DNA of 60,048 nucleotides from Frankiales bacterium (lineage in GTDB: Bacteria > Actinomycetota > Actinomycetes > JAFAQI01), in the NCBI GenBank assembly GCA_025980465.1, contig JAICXJ010000015.1, positions 1-60,048 of the forward strand, written 5' to 3'. Below the pieces are notes generated by a model that saw only the letters and a program-made list of their open reading frames with translations, searched no databases and was not told the DNA's origin. A program made the position numbers and the translations under genes. This document shows positions 41,786-50,948 of the stretch, piece by piece (the first letter of the stretch is position 1; each line of letters starts with the position of its first letter).

Positions 41786-43105
41786 GTGGGCACCGGGATC
41801 ACGGTCGGGATCGACATCGGGACCACCTCGGTCAAGGCGCTCGCGGTCGATGGCGACGGGAGGATCCTGGCTCGCGCCCGGGTTCCCCACGATGTGCACG
41901 TCCCCTCGGTCGAGGTGTTCGAGCACGACGCCAGGCAGGCCTGGGTGGACGGACCGCGGCAGGCGCTTCGAGACCTTGCCGTCGGCGACGTCGACGCCGT
42001 CGCGATCGTCTCGCTGGTCCCGAGCTGTACCGCCGTCGACGACGCCGGCATGCCGATCACACCCGGCCTCCTCTACGGCGATCACCGCGGCCAGGCCGGC
42101 CGGAACGAGGCCGACCTGCTGAACTCCCGTGAGTTCCGCTCGATGCTGGAGTGGACCGCCTCGCAGGCGCCGGATGCTCGGGGCTACTGGACCGCACCGG
42201 CGGTTGCGGGTGCGGCGCTGGGCGGCGTACCGGCAGCTGACTACGGGACCGGCTTCGCACTGGTTCCGCTGTGGAACGGCGATTGGCAGGAGGCCGAGCT
42301 CGCGGCGATTGGGGTCCGACCCGACCAGATGCCGATCCTCGTCCCGGACGACGAGCCTGCGGGTCGGATCGGCACCGCGGTGCAGGCGCCATCGATGGCG
42401 GATGCGTGGGCGGAGTGCACGGTGTCGGGCGCGGACTCCGACACCGATGCCCTGGTGATCTGCGGTACGACGCTGATCGTGTGGCCAGTGGTGTCGGAGC
42501 GGGTTGCGATCCCCGGCATGTGGACGATTCCCCACCCTCGACACCACCTGTCGATCCTGGGCGGTGCCTCGAACGCGGGCGGGATGTTCATCAACTGGGC
42601 GCGCCGAATGCTGGCCGATGCGCCGCCTCGCACCGAGCCGGCCGGTGTACCGGTCTGGGTGCCGTACCTCAAGGGCGAGCGCACTCCGGTGCACGATCAC
42701 ACCCTGCGGGCCAGCCTGCACGACATGGAGATCAGCCAGCGGCCGGACGCCATGATGCGGGCCGCGTACGAGGCGTCCGCGTTCAGCGCTCGACGGTTGA
42801 TCGAGCTCGCAAGCAGCCGGACCGAGCGGATCGTTGCCAGCGGTGGCGGCGTGAACGACCGGCAGTGGATGCAAGCGCTTGCCGACTGCACCGGTCATCC
42901 CGTGCACTGTGTCGCCGTACCGGAAGGCGCCGCCCTCGGCGCGGCGTGGCACGCCCGCGTCGTCGCCGGTCTGGACGCTCGGGCGGACTCGACCCGCTGG
43001 GTGCGCTCCGGTGCGGTCGTCGACCCCGACCCCCGGTGGCGGTCAGCCTGTGACGACCGGTACCACCGCTGGACCGAGCTCGCCGCCTTTCCGAAAGGAT
43101 CATGA
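41786..43105 (+). CDS. FGGY-family carbohydrate kinase
   Basis: 439-aa kinase. It opens with ITVGIDIGTTSVKALAVD (ATP-phosphate loop), has a substrate loop LLYGDHRGQAGRNE, a VWVPYLKGERTPVHD block and the C-terminal ATP/Mg motif ASGGGVNDRQWMQALADCTG. It should phosphorylate a sugar or sugar acid, after which an aldolase could split it. The GTG start at 41786 is preferred because GGGAGG lies four bases upstream; ATG at 41774 gives four more residues. Diverges from the dehydrogenase-aldolase-thiolase operon under a shared operator, which fits a common catabolic role, though the sugar is unknown. Confidence 0.88.
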   Translation: MGTGITVGIDIGTTSVKALAVDGDGRILARARVPHDVHVPSVEVFEHDARQAWVDGPRQALRDLAVGDVDAVAIVSLVPSCTAVDDAGMPITPGLLYGDHRGQAGRNEADLLNSREFRSMLEWTASQAPDARGYWTAPAVAGAALGGVPAADYGTGFALVPLWNGDWQEAELAAIGVRPDQMPILVPDDEPAGRIGTAVQAPSMADAWAECTVSGADSDTDALVICGTTLIVWPVVSERVAIPGMWTIPHPRHHLSILGGASNAGGMFINWARRMLADAPPRTEPAGVPVWVPYLKGERTPVHDHTLRASLHDMEISQRPDAMMRAAYEASAFSARRLIELASSRTERIVASGGGVNDRQWMQALADCTGHPVHCVAVPEGAALGAAWHARVVAGLDARADSTRWVRSGAVVDPDPRWRSACDDRYHRWTELAAFPKGS

Positions 43106-43167
43106 GAAAGTCCGCAGACCCGCCGGCGTGTCGTGCGGCAAGCCTCATGATCGTTGTGGCGAAGGGG

Positions 43168-45345
43168 TTAGCCGGCGTCGCGGGGCAGCCCGAGGATCCG
43201 TTCGGCGATGACATTGCGCTGCACCTCGCTGGTGCCGCCCGCGATCGTGAGGCAGCGGCTACCGAGCAAGCCCATCCCCCAGATCGCGGCGTCGCCGGTG
43301 GCCGTGGCGCCTTCCGATCCGAGTAGCTCCAGGCCGAACTCCTGCACCCGCTGGTCGTGCTCAGCAGCTACCAGCTTGCGGACGCTGGACTCCGAGCCCT
43401 TCTCGCTGCCCGCCAACGCCCGCAGGTTCCCCCGCAACCCCAGCAGGGCGAGCGCTTGCGCCTCGCTCACCAGGGCACCGAGGCGGTCGAGCACGACTGC
43501 GTCGGTTGCGCTGTCCTGCAGCCGTCGTAGCAAGCCCTCAACGCCCACGCCGAACGACGAACCGCTCGCCATCGACACCCGCTCGTTGACCAGCGTGGTG
43601 CGGGCGAGCCGCCAGCCGTCGCCGACGTCACCGACGAGGCAGTCGTCCGGGACGAAGACTTCGTCGAGAAAGACTTCGTTGAACATCTCCTGACCGGTGA
43701 TCTCCCGCAGCGGCCGGATGTCAATGCCAGGCGTCGTCATGTCGAGCAGGAAGTAGGAGATTCCCGCGTGCCGATCGCCATCCGCGATCGGCGAGGTCCG
43801 GGCGAGCAACATTCCGTGGGTGGCCTGTTTGGCCATCGAGGTCCAGACCTTCTGGCCGGTGACCAGCCAGCCGCCGTCGGTCTTCTCGGCCTTCGTGCTC
43901 AGCGAGGCGAGATCCGAGCCGGCCCCCGGCTCGCTGAACAGCTGGCACCACACCAGGTCGCCGTGCAGTGTCGGTCCGACGTACTTCTCCTTCTGGGCAT
44001 CGGTGGCGTGCTCGATGATCGTCGGCAACGCCCACCCGGCGATCTGCAGGTGCGGGCGCCGCACCTTCGCGGTACGGAACTCTTCGTCGATGACGAGCTG
44101 CTCGACGGCACCCGCGGCCCGGCCCCAGGGGGGCGCCCAATGTGGTGCGAGGTAGCCCGCGTCAGCGATGGCTACCCGTCGCGCCTTGTCGTCGAGGCCG
44201 TCGAGCGAGGCGAGAAACTCGCGAAGCGGACCGCGGAACTCTGCCGCCTCAGCCGGCAGCTCGACTGCGAGCCGGCGCCGCACGCCGTCGATGCCGAGCC
44301 GGGACACGGCAGTCCGCCAGGCCGATGTCGGTCCGAGCAGCTGCCGCACCGCGATCGCCCGCTTCAGATAGAGGTGCGCGTCGTGCTCCCAGGTGAACCC
44401 GATACCACCGAGGATCTGAATGCAGTCCTCGGCTGCCTTCACGGCGCCGTCCAGACTCAGCGCCGCGGCCACCGAGACCGCCAGGTGCCCGTCGTCGTCC
44501 TGCGCCTCGCTGCGTGCGGCGTCCCAGCTGGCCGCCCGCATCAGCTCGGCCAACACCAACAGGTCGGCGCACTTGTGCTTGATCGCCTGGAAGACACCGA
44601 TCGGGCGGCCGAACTGCACCCGGTCGCGCGCGTGCGCGGCGGCGGTGTCGAGGCACCATCCGACCATGCCGCACGACTCGGCGGCGTAGAGCGCCGCGCC
44701 GGCGGCGTACACGTCGTGATCGTCGAGCGAGAGCTGGCGGTTGGCCGGTACGACGATGCCATCGACGTCGATCTGAGCCAGCCGGCGGGTTCGGTCGAAG
44801 CTGTCGATCGGCGTCTGGTCGGCGCCGGCGGTACCGACGACGCACCAGGTGGTCTTGCCGTCGACCGCCGCCCGCAGGATGACGACATCGGCGAGCGATC
44901 CGCTGATGACCGGGCGGACAACGCCGCGCAGGATGAGCCCGCCGTCAGCACCTTCCGCCTCGACGGGCGGTGCGCCGAGCGCGACGGTGGCCGCGTGCGA
45001 GCCGTCGATCAGCCCCGGCAGCAGCTCCTTCGCGAGCGCACCGCCCTCGGTGGCGATGACGGCGGCGGCGTGCACGGTCGGGATGAACCCGCCGGGTGCA
45101 ACGCATCGGCCGAGCTCCTCGATCACGACGGCGAGCTCTGCCATGCCGTAGCCCGCCCCGCCGTACTCCTCGGGGATGTGCAGTCCGAGCCAGCCCAGCT
45201 CGGCAGCCGACGACCAGTACGACGGCACCGACTCCGACTCGGCATCGAGCGCGGCCCGGACGTCGGCGTGGCTGCAGTGCCGCGCAAGCATGTCCCGGGC
45301 GGCTTCCCGAAGCGCCTCGTGGTCCTCGGTAATCCCGATCGGCAT
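43168..45345 (-). CDS. Single-chain double acyl-CoA dehydrogenase (FadE34-like)
   Basis: 725-aa protein made of two acyl-CoA dehydrogenase halves. The first half (to about 360) includes LGLHIPEEYGGAGYGMAEL, FGRPIGVFQAIKHKCADL and ILGGIGFTWEHDAHLYLKRA. The second (about 385-725) includes FSEPGAGSDLASL, GQKVWTSMAKQATHG and TIAGGTSEVQRNVIAERILGLP. This natural fusion equals the FadE34/ChsE3 class that oxidises a steroid side-chain CoA ester. The start ATG at 45345 fits domain and operator placement (45372-45387, 27 bp upstream). It diverges from a crotonase gene at 45489. Confidence 0.92.
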   Translation of the reverse strand: MPIGITEDHEALREAARDMLARHCSHADVRAALDAESESVPSYWSSAAELGWLGLHIPEEYGGAGYGMAELAVVIEELGRCVAPGGFIPTVHAAAVIATEGGALAKELLPGLIDGSHAATVALGAPPVEAEGADGGLILRGVVRPVISGSLADVVILRAAVDGKTTWCVVGTAGADQTPIDSFDRTRRLAQIDVDGIVVPANRQLSLDDHDVYAAGAALYAAESCGMVGWCLDTAAAHARDRVQFGRPIGVFQAIKHKCADLLVLAELMRAASWDAARSEAQDDDGHLAVSVAAALSLDGAVKAAEDCIQILGGIGFTWEHDAHLYLKRAIAVRQLLGPTSAWRTAVSRLGIDGVRRRLAVELPAEAAEFRGPLREFLASLDGLDDKARRVAIADAGYLAPHWAPPWGRAAGAVEQLVIDEEFRTAKVRRPHLQIAGWALPTIIEHATDAQKEKYVGPTLHGDLVWCQLFSEPGAGSDLASLSTKAEKTDGGWLVTGQKVWTSMAKQATHGMLLARTSPIADGDRHAGISYFLLDMTTPGIDIRPLREITGQEMFNEVFLDEVFVPDDCLVGDVGDGWRLARTTLVNERVSMASGSSFGVGVEGLLRRLQDSATDAVVLDRLGALVSEAQALALLGLRGNLRALAGSEKGSESSVRKLVAAEHDQRVQEFGLELLGSEGATATGDAAIWGMGLLGSRCLTIAGGTSEVQRNVIAERILGLPRDAG

Positions 45346-45371
45346 GTGCCCGTCCCGCGCTCGACCCGATG

Positions 45372-45387
45372 CTGACGTTCGTGTCAG
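45372..45387. promoter_or_regulatory. Dispersed operator, site 7 (FadE34-like/crotonase divergent promoter)
   Basis: CTGAC-GTTCGT-GTCAG, with the same spacer as site 2. It lies 27 bp from the FadE34-like start and about 100 bp from the crotonase start, in the divergent region. Confidence 0.75.
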
Positions 45388-45488
45388 TTGTGCTGTCAGG
45401 TTACTTTCCCTGGACGCGACGCGGCCAGGCGCCGGCCGGCTCAATAGGATGCGTCGGCACCGCCCGAACCACTGAGGGGATCCCGACC

Positions 45489-46250
45489 GTGAGCGACGTC
45501 CTGACCGAGCAGCGCGGCAACGTGCTGGTCATCACGCTGAACCGCCCCGAGGCGAAGAACGCCATCAACGAGGGCATCGCGAAGGAACTGGTGGTCGCGC
45601 TCGACACCCTCGACGAGGACCCGGATCTGCGAGTCGGCGTTCTCACCGGTGCGGGCGGGACGTTCTCGGCGGGCATGGACCTCAAGGGGTTCCTGCGCGG
45701 CGAGAACCCGACTATCGAAGGTCGCGGCCTTGGCGGTCTGACCCAGCGACCGCCGGCGACGCCGCTGATCGCCGCGGTCGAGGGCTGGGCGCTGGCCGGC
45801 GGCTTCGAGATGGTCCTGTCGTGTGACCTCGTGGTCGCTTCGCGGGAGGCGAAGTTCGGCATCCCGGAGGTGAAGCGTTCGCTGGTCGCGGGCGCCGGCG
45901 GACTTCTTCGGATGCCACGACGGATGCCGTATCACGTCGCGATGGAGCTGGCGCTGACCGGCGAACCGGTCGACGCCGAAACCGCACACCGGTACGGGCT
46001 TGTCAACCGCCTCACCGAGCCCGGCGGCGCGCTCGATGGCGCGCTCGAGCTCGCGGCGGCGATCTCGGTGAACGGCCCGCTGGCTCTCACAGCGACGAAG
46101 CAGATCGTGCGCGACAGCTCCGACTGGTCGATGGACGAGGCGTGGGGCAAGCAGGCCCAGATCATGGCGCCGGTCTTCACCTCGGAGGATGCCCGCGAGG
46201 GCGCCGCCGCCTTCGCCGAGAAGCGGGCGCCGGTCTGGAAGGGCAAGTAG
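45489..46250 (+). CDS. Enoyl-CoA hydratase (crotonase family)
   Basis: 253-aa crotonase. Both oxyanion-hole loops are seen (GGTFSAGMDLKGF near 58-70 and EGWALAGGFEMVLSCDL near 98-114), and both catalytic glutamates are in place (GGFEM and PEVKR), unlike the gene at 3785. It should add water to a 2-enoyl-CoA. GTG at 45489 was chosen with GAGGGGAT upstream; the FadE34-like gene and this one are divergent across a shared operator, so they form a likely dehydrogenation-hydration pair. Confidence 0.9.
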   Translation: MSDVLTEQRGNVLVITLNRPEAKNAINEGIAKELVVALDTLDEDPDLRVGVLTGAGGTFSAGMDLKGFLRGENPTIEGRGLGGLTQRPPATPLIAAVEGWALAGGFEMVLSCDLVVASREAKFGIPEVKRSLVAGAGGLLRMPRRMPYHVAMELALTGEPVDAETAHRYGLVNRLTEPGGALDGALELAAAISVNGPLALTATKQIVRDSSDWSMDEAWGKQAQIMAPVFTSEDAREGAAAFAEKRAPVWKGK

Positions 46251-46319
46251 CCCGAGAGAAGGCTGATCGGCACCGCCTCAGCCGTGGCGCGACGAGGCTC
46301 GCGGTAGCAAGATGGCGCC

Positions 46320-49300
46320 ATGGTCGTCACAGGGTCTGAGTTCGAGGGCCCGGTCACGATCATGTTCACCGACATCGTCGGCTCCACCGCGCTGCGCACC
46401 GCGCTCGGTGATGCGGAGTCGGACAAGCTGTTTCGGGAGCACGACGAGCTCGTGCGCGCCCAGATCACCGAAAACGGCGGGCGGGATCAGACCGCTGCGC
46501 TCGGTGACGGATTCCTTGCTGTATTCGCCTCGACCCGCCGCGCTGTCAACGCGGCGGTCGGCATCCAGCACAGCCTTGACGCCTTCAACCGGTCGCGTTC
46601 GGGGCCACCGCTGAACGTTCGGATCGGACTGAACACCGGCGAGGTCGCCGTGCAAGACGGGCAGCTGTCCGGTGCGGCTGTCCATGGCGCCTCGCGGGTG
46701 TGCTCTGCCGCCGACGGCGGTCAGATTCTCGTGTCGGATGTGACCCGCCAGCTTGTCGGCACCATTCCCGACCTGTCCTTCGTCGACGTCGGCGAGCACG
46801 ACCTCAAAGGGTTCCCGCAGCCGTGGCGTCTCTGGGAGGCCGTCTGGGTGAGGGAGTCCGCACAGCTGCCGCAGCAGGTCTTCGTGGGCCGAGACGACGA
46901 GCTCGCCCTGCTGCGGAACAAGCTCGACCGCGCTCTCGACGGGCACGGCGGGATCGTCCTGGTGGGCGGCGAGCCCGGCGTCGGCAAGACCACTCTGGTG
47001 CGGCAGTTCATCCGCGAGTCGGAGTCGCGTGGCGCCCTGGCACTGTTTGGCCGCTGCTACGAGATGGAAGGCGCCCTGCCGTATTCACCCTTCGTCGAGA
47101 TGCTCGAGCAGGGACTCGGCGTGATGCCTTCCGAGATCGTCCGTGAGGACATGGGAGCGGACGCCGCGGAGGTCGCGAGGATGGTGCCGGAGATCCGGCG
47201 TCGTTTCCCCGACATTCCGCCTCCGCTGGACCTTCCGCCCGAGCAGCAGCGCCGCTACTTCTTCAACGCAGTCGGCGCGTTCATCGGACGTGCTGCCGCC
47301 CGCTTTCCCCTCGTGCTCGTCATGGACGACGTCCACTGGGCCGACATCCCGACGCTGTTGCTGATCGAGCACATGGCAGAGCTCGTGCCCGGCATGCGCG
47401 TGCTCGGCATCGGCACGTATCGCGATGTCGAGCTCGACGTAGCGCGCCCGCTTGCCGCAACGCTCGATCGGATGGTGCGGGCGCGCACCGTTGAGCGGGT
47501 GCCGGTCAAGCGGTTCGATCGCGCCAGTGTGACTCGGATGGTCGAGTCACTCGCTGGTCGCACACCACCTGAGGCGATAGTCGAGGCGATATTCAGCGAA
47601 ACCGAGGGCAACCCGTTCTTCGTCGACGAGGTGTACCGCCATCTCGTCGAGGAGGGCAAGGTCTTCGACGCCGAGGGCGAGTTCCGCACCGACCTCGAGG
47701 TCGACGAGGTCGACGTCCCGGAAAGCGTGCGACTTGTGGTCGGCCGCCGGCTCGGCCGGCTCGGGTCCGAAGCCCAGAAGGCGCTCGCGGCCGGCGCCGT
47801 CGTCGGACGCGGCTTTCCGTTCTCGATGCTCGAGGAGATCACGGATATCGGTTCCGGCCGCCTGCTGGACATCGTTGAAGAGGCCGAAGCAGCCCGCGTG
47901 ATCGTCCCGGAAGAGGTCGAAGGCGAGGTCCACTACTCCTTCGGGCACGAGCTCATTCGCCAGACTCTGCTGGCGTCGATGTCGCTGCTCCGTCGCCAGC
48001 GTCTGCACCTCGCAGTTGCCGATGCGATGGAACGGCGTCCGTCGTCGCACGCCTCAGAGATTTCGCACCATCTCCTCCAGGCCGGGGTGACGGCAGATCG
48101 CGAACGCACACTGACGTGCCTCGAACGCGCCGCGGACCAGGCGCTGGCGGCGGCGGCGTACGAAGAAGCACTTCGCGCTATCGACGACGCATTGTCACTG
48201 CTCGGCGACGACCCGCTGCGAGCAGCACGGCTTCGTGAGCGTCGGGGTCAGGCGATTCGAGTCTTCGGCCGGTTCGACGACTGCCTCGCGATCTGGGACC
48301 AAGTGCTCGACGTCTACGCCGAGTACGGCGAACTCGACGCGGCCGCAGAACTGTGCTGGCAAATCGGCTACCAGATGGCGTGGTTGAACCGGTTTCCTGA
48401 GGCGTTCGAGACCTACACCCGCGGTCTGGAGATCCTCGGTGACCGAAAGGTGCGGGCAAAGGCTGCGCTGGTCGGCGGCACCGGGCTACTCACCGGCTTC
48501 GCCGGGGCGTACGTCGACAGCGAAGCCCAACTCGATGAAGCCGAACGAATCGCTTCAGAGTTCGACGACAGGGTAAACCTCGGTCGGGCCGAATGGGGAC
48601 GCTGCCTCGTCCGGTGGTCGTTCGCGCAACTCCCGCTTGCCGCCGAGGCGGGAAGACGCGCGGTCGCGTACCTGCGTGAGACCAACGACCTGTTCTCGCT
48701 CGCTGACTCGCTGGCCTGGTTGTCGCTCCCGCTTGCGACGCTCGGGCTGCTCGCCGAAAGCGCGTCAGCAGCCCACGAGGCGTTGGATCTGTCATTGAAG
48801 GCGGGCCACATCGCAGCCGAGGTGCTCGCCCGGCGCGGCATCATGCTCAGCGAGACGCTGCCCAACGGCGACTTGGCGGCCCAGGAAGCCGCGGTTCGAA
48901 AGGACCTCGAGCTGTGCCTCAGCATGGACTCACCATGGAGCGCGCAGTCCTACGCCTGGATCGGCGTCGTGCTGTCGCTGCGAGGAGAGCTCGATGAGGG
49001 CCTGGAGATGGCAGAACAGGCCGCGCTCCTCGAACCGGTGTCGGCCTGGTCCGGTGTGGCATGGGCAAGCCGGCTGCTGAACCGGTCCTACGCCGGCGAC
49101 GCGGACGCAGTCGATGCCATGGTGCGTAATCAATTCCAGTTGCTGGGGTCCCTTCCGGATCCCCTGCCGTTCGGCCAACTCGACATGCTCAACGTCGCCG
49201 CTGAGGCGTACGCCGTTCTTGACCGCCGGGAGTGGTGCGCTGAGTTCTACCCCCGGCTGGCCGCCGATGCTGAGCTGGCGCCGATACGACCTTTTGACTG

Positions 49301-49589
49301 CGCCTTGTTGCAGCGCGTTGCGGGGATGGCGGCAGCGTGCGCCCAGGACTGGGAACGCGCTGAGACGCATTTCGAAACGGCGTTGGCCCAGGCCGCGGCG
49401 TTCCCCGACGTGGTCGACGAGCCGCAGGTGCGCCACTTCTACGCGCAGATGCTCATCGACCGCGGCCATCCGGAGGATCGCGATCGGGCACGAGAGCTGT
49501 GCACCGCCGCGCTGGACGGATACCGCCGAATCGGCGTACCGGTGCGAGCTGCGATGGCCGAGGCGCTGCTGGCCGACACCGAGGGGTGA
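46320..49589 (+). CDS. Class III cyclase-AAA ATPase-TPR regulatory protein
   Basis: 1089-aa protein. Residues about 10-175 are a class III nucleotide cyclase domain (MFTDIVGSTAL with the metal Asp, LGDGFLAVF with the second, IGLNTGEVAV). The lysine that usually selects adenine three residues before GDG is Ala here, so cyclase activity is uncertain. A signal-transduction ATPase follows: Walker A GGEPGVGKTTL near 216-226 and Walker B VLVMDDVHWAD near 329-339. The C-terminal half is helical, TPR-like (repeats such as YEEALRAIDDALSLLGDDP). No LuxR-type HTH is seen at the end, so it is not a LAL-type activator. Confidence 0.88.
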   Translation: MVVTGSEFEGPVTIMFTDIVGSTALRTALGDAESDKLFREHDELVRAQITENGGRDQTAALGDGFLAVFASTRRAVNAAVGIQHSLDAFNRSRSGPPLNVRIGLNTGEVAVQDGQLSGAAVHGASRVCSAADGGQILVSDVTRQLVGTIPDLSFVDVGEHDLKGFPQPWRLWEAVWVRESAQLPQQVFVGRDDELALLRNKLDRALDGHGGIVLVGGEPGVGKTTLVRQFIRESESRGALALFGRCYEMEGALPYSPFVEMLEQGLGVMPSEIVREDMGADAAEVARMVPEIRRRFPDIPPPLDLPPEQQRRYFFNAVGAFIGRAAARFPLVLVMDDVHWADIPTLLLIEHMAELVPGMRVLGIGTYRDVELDVARPLAATLDRMVRARTVERVPVKRFDRASVTRMVESLAGRTPPEAIVEAIFSETEGNPFFVDEVYRHLVEEGKVFDAEGEFRTDLEVDEVDVPESVRLVVGRRLGRLGSEAQKALAAGAVVGRGFPFSMLEEITDIGSGRLLDIVEEAEAARVIVPEEVEGEVHYSFGHELIRQTLLASMSLLRRQRLHLAVADAMERRPSSHASEISHHLLQAGVTADRERTLTCLERAADQALAAAAYEEALRAIDDALSLLGDDPLRAARLRERRGQAIRVFGRFDDCLAIWDQVLDVYAEYGELDAAAELCWQIGYQMAWLNRFPEAFETYTRGLEILGDRKVRAKAALVGGTGLLTGFAGAYVDSEAQLDEAERIASEFDDRVNLGRAEWGRCLVRWSFAQLPLAAEAGRRAVAYLRETNDLFSLADSLAWLSLPLATLGLLAESASAAHEALDLSLKAGHIAAEVLARRGIMLSETLPNGDLAAQEAAVRKDLELCLSMDSPWSAQSYAWIGVVLSLRGELDEGLEMAEQAALLEPVSAWSGVAWASRLLNRSYAGDADAVDAMVRNQFQLLGSLPDPLPFGQLDMLNVAAEAYAVLDRREWCAEFYPRLAADAELAPIRPFDCALLQRVAGMAAACAQDWERAETHFETALAQAAAFPDVVDEPQVRHFYAQMLIDRGHPEDRDRARELCTAALDGYRRIGVPVRAAMAEALLADTEG

Positions 49590-49640
49590 CCACGGTGAGC
49601 GAGGTCGGTAGTCCCGACGTCGCGTGCTGGACCGGCTGCT

Positions 49641-50858
49641 CTAGTTGATGCCGGACGTCGTCACGCCGTCGGCCTCGGCCCGCAGTGCGGCGACGGTGCA
49701 CTTCTCCTTGGGACGGTGCGCGAACGGGTCGTAGTTGAAGATCCGCATCGCGTTCTCGTGGGTGATCTTGTTGATCTCGGCATCAGTGATGTCGGGCGTG
49801 TGCTCGAAGTGCTTCATCACCGCCTCGGGCGCAGTCGGCCACGACGAGTCCGAGTGCGGGTAGTCGCACTCCCAAGTGATGTTGTCGATGCCGATGAGCT
49901 CACGGTTCTGGATGCCGGCCTTGTCGTCGATGAAACAGAATGTGAAGTTCTTCCGGGCTCGCTGGCTCGGCAGGTCCGAGCCAAAGTCCTGCTTGGTCCA
50001 GAACCGGTGCCGCTCGTAGACGTAGTCGATCCGCTCGAGGAAGTACGGCAGCCAGCCGATGCCGCCTTCGCTCAGCGCGAACTGAATGTCGGGGAAGCGC
50101 TTGAGCGCCGGCGACCAGATCAGGTTCGACGCCGTCTGGAACAGGTTCATCGGAGTCAGCGTGATCATCACGTCGATCGGAGCATCGTCGAGCATCAGCA
50201 GCTGCGACGAGGAGCCGATATGCAGCGCGATCACCATGTCGTTGTCGACACACGCCTGGTAGAACGGATCCCAATGGTCGCTGTGCAGCGACGGCCAGCC
50301 GAGCTTCGCCGGGTCCTCACTGAAGGTCACCGCGTGGCAGCCCTTGTCAGCGACCCGCTTGACCTCCTTGGCCATCAGCTCCGGATCCCAGATCGGCGGA
50401 AGTGACAGCGGGATGAAACGGCCGGGATAGGACCCACACCACTCGTCGATATGCCAGTCGTTGTAGGCCTGCAGCATCACCAGGCCGAGTTCCTTGTCCT
50501 GCGCCCGGGAGAACAGCTGGCCGCAGAACTGCGGGAACGACGGGAAGCACATCGAGCCGAGCACGCCGTTGACGTTCATGTCACGGACCCGCTCGTGGAT
50601 GTCGTAGGTACCGCGTCGGATCTGGTCGTACGACGTGACGTTCATGTCGTAGTCCTCGGGCGGCCGGCCGGCGACGGCATTGAGCCCGATGTTCGGGATC
50701 TCGTTGCCTTCGAAAACCCAGACCTCGTGCCCTTCCGGTTTGCGGACGCTCTTCGGCGCCTGGTCGCGCCACTTCTCCGGCACGTGGTTGTCGAACATGT
50801 TCGGTGGCTCGACGACGTGGTCGTCGACGCTCACGAGGATCAAGTCATCTACCCGCAT
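49641..50858 (-). CDS. Amidohydrolase-family metal-dependent hydrolase
   Basis: 405-aa TIM-barrel protein. The metal-motif strand is ILVSVDDHVVEPPNMF (6-21), with ALHIGSSSQLL and later ECDYPHSDSSWP, where Asp/His residues are likely metal ligands. The gene belongs to the group of actinobacterial amidohydrolase_2 proteins that lie in steroid or aromatic clusters. ATG at 50858 gives the family start (MRVDDLILVSVDDH). It is convergent with the cyclase gene and divergent from the nitroreductase gene. Confidence 0.87.
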   Translation of the reverse strand: MRVDDLILVSVDDHVVEPPNMFDNHVPEKWRDQAPKSVRKPEGHEVWVFEGNEIPNIGLNAVAGRPPEDYDMNVTSYDQIRRGTYDIHERVRDMNVNGVLGSMCFPSFPQFCGQLFSRAQDKELGLVMLQAYNDWHIDEWCGSYPGRFIPLSLPPIWDPELMAKEVKRVADKGCHAVTFSEDPAKLGWPSLHSDHWDPFYQACVDNDMVIALHIGSSSQLLMLDDAPIDVMITLTPMNLFQTASNLIWSPALKRFPDIQFALSEGGIGWLPYFLERIDYVYERHRFWTKQDFGSDLPSQRARKNFTFCFIDDKAGIQNRELIGIDNITWECDYPHSDSSWPTAPEAVMKHFEHTPDITDAEINKITHENAMRIFNYDPFAHRPKEKCTVAALRAEADGVTTSGIN

Positions 50859-50948
50859 GAGGTCACGATAGGCCCCGCTCGACCTACCGGCAACGAACCT
50901 GTACGTTTCGGAGAACTCCATTACCACGAGATCGGGGCGCGACTCGTC

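Noticed and set aside
43768-45375. 535-codon plus-strand frame opposite the FadE34-like gene
   Set aside because: Antisense composition (Arg/Gly/Pro/His-rich) without recognisable domains.
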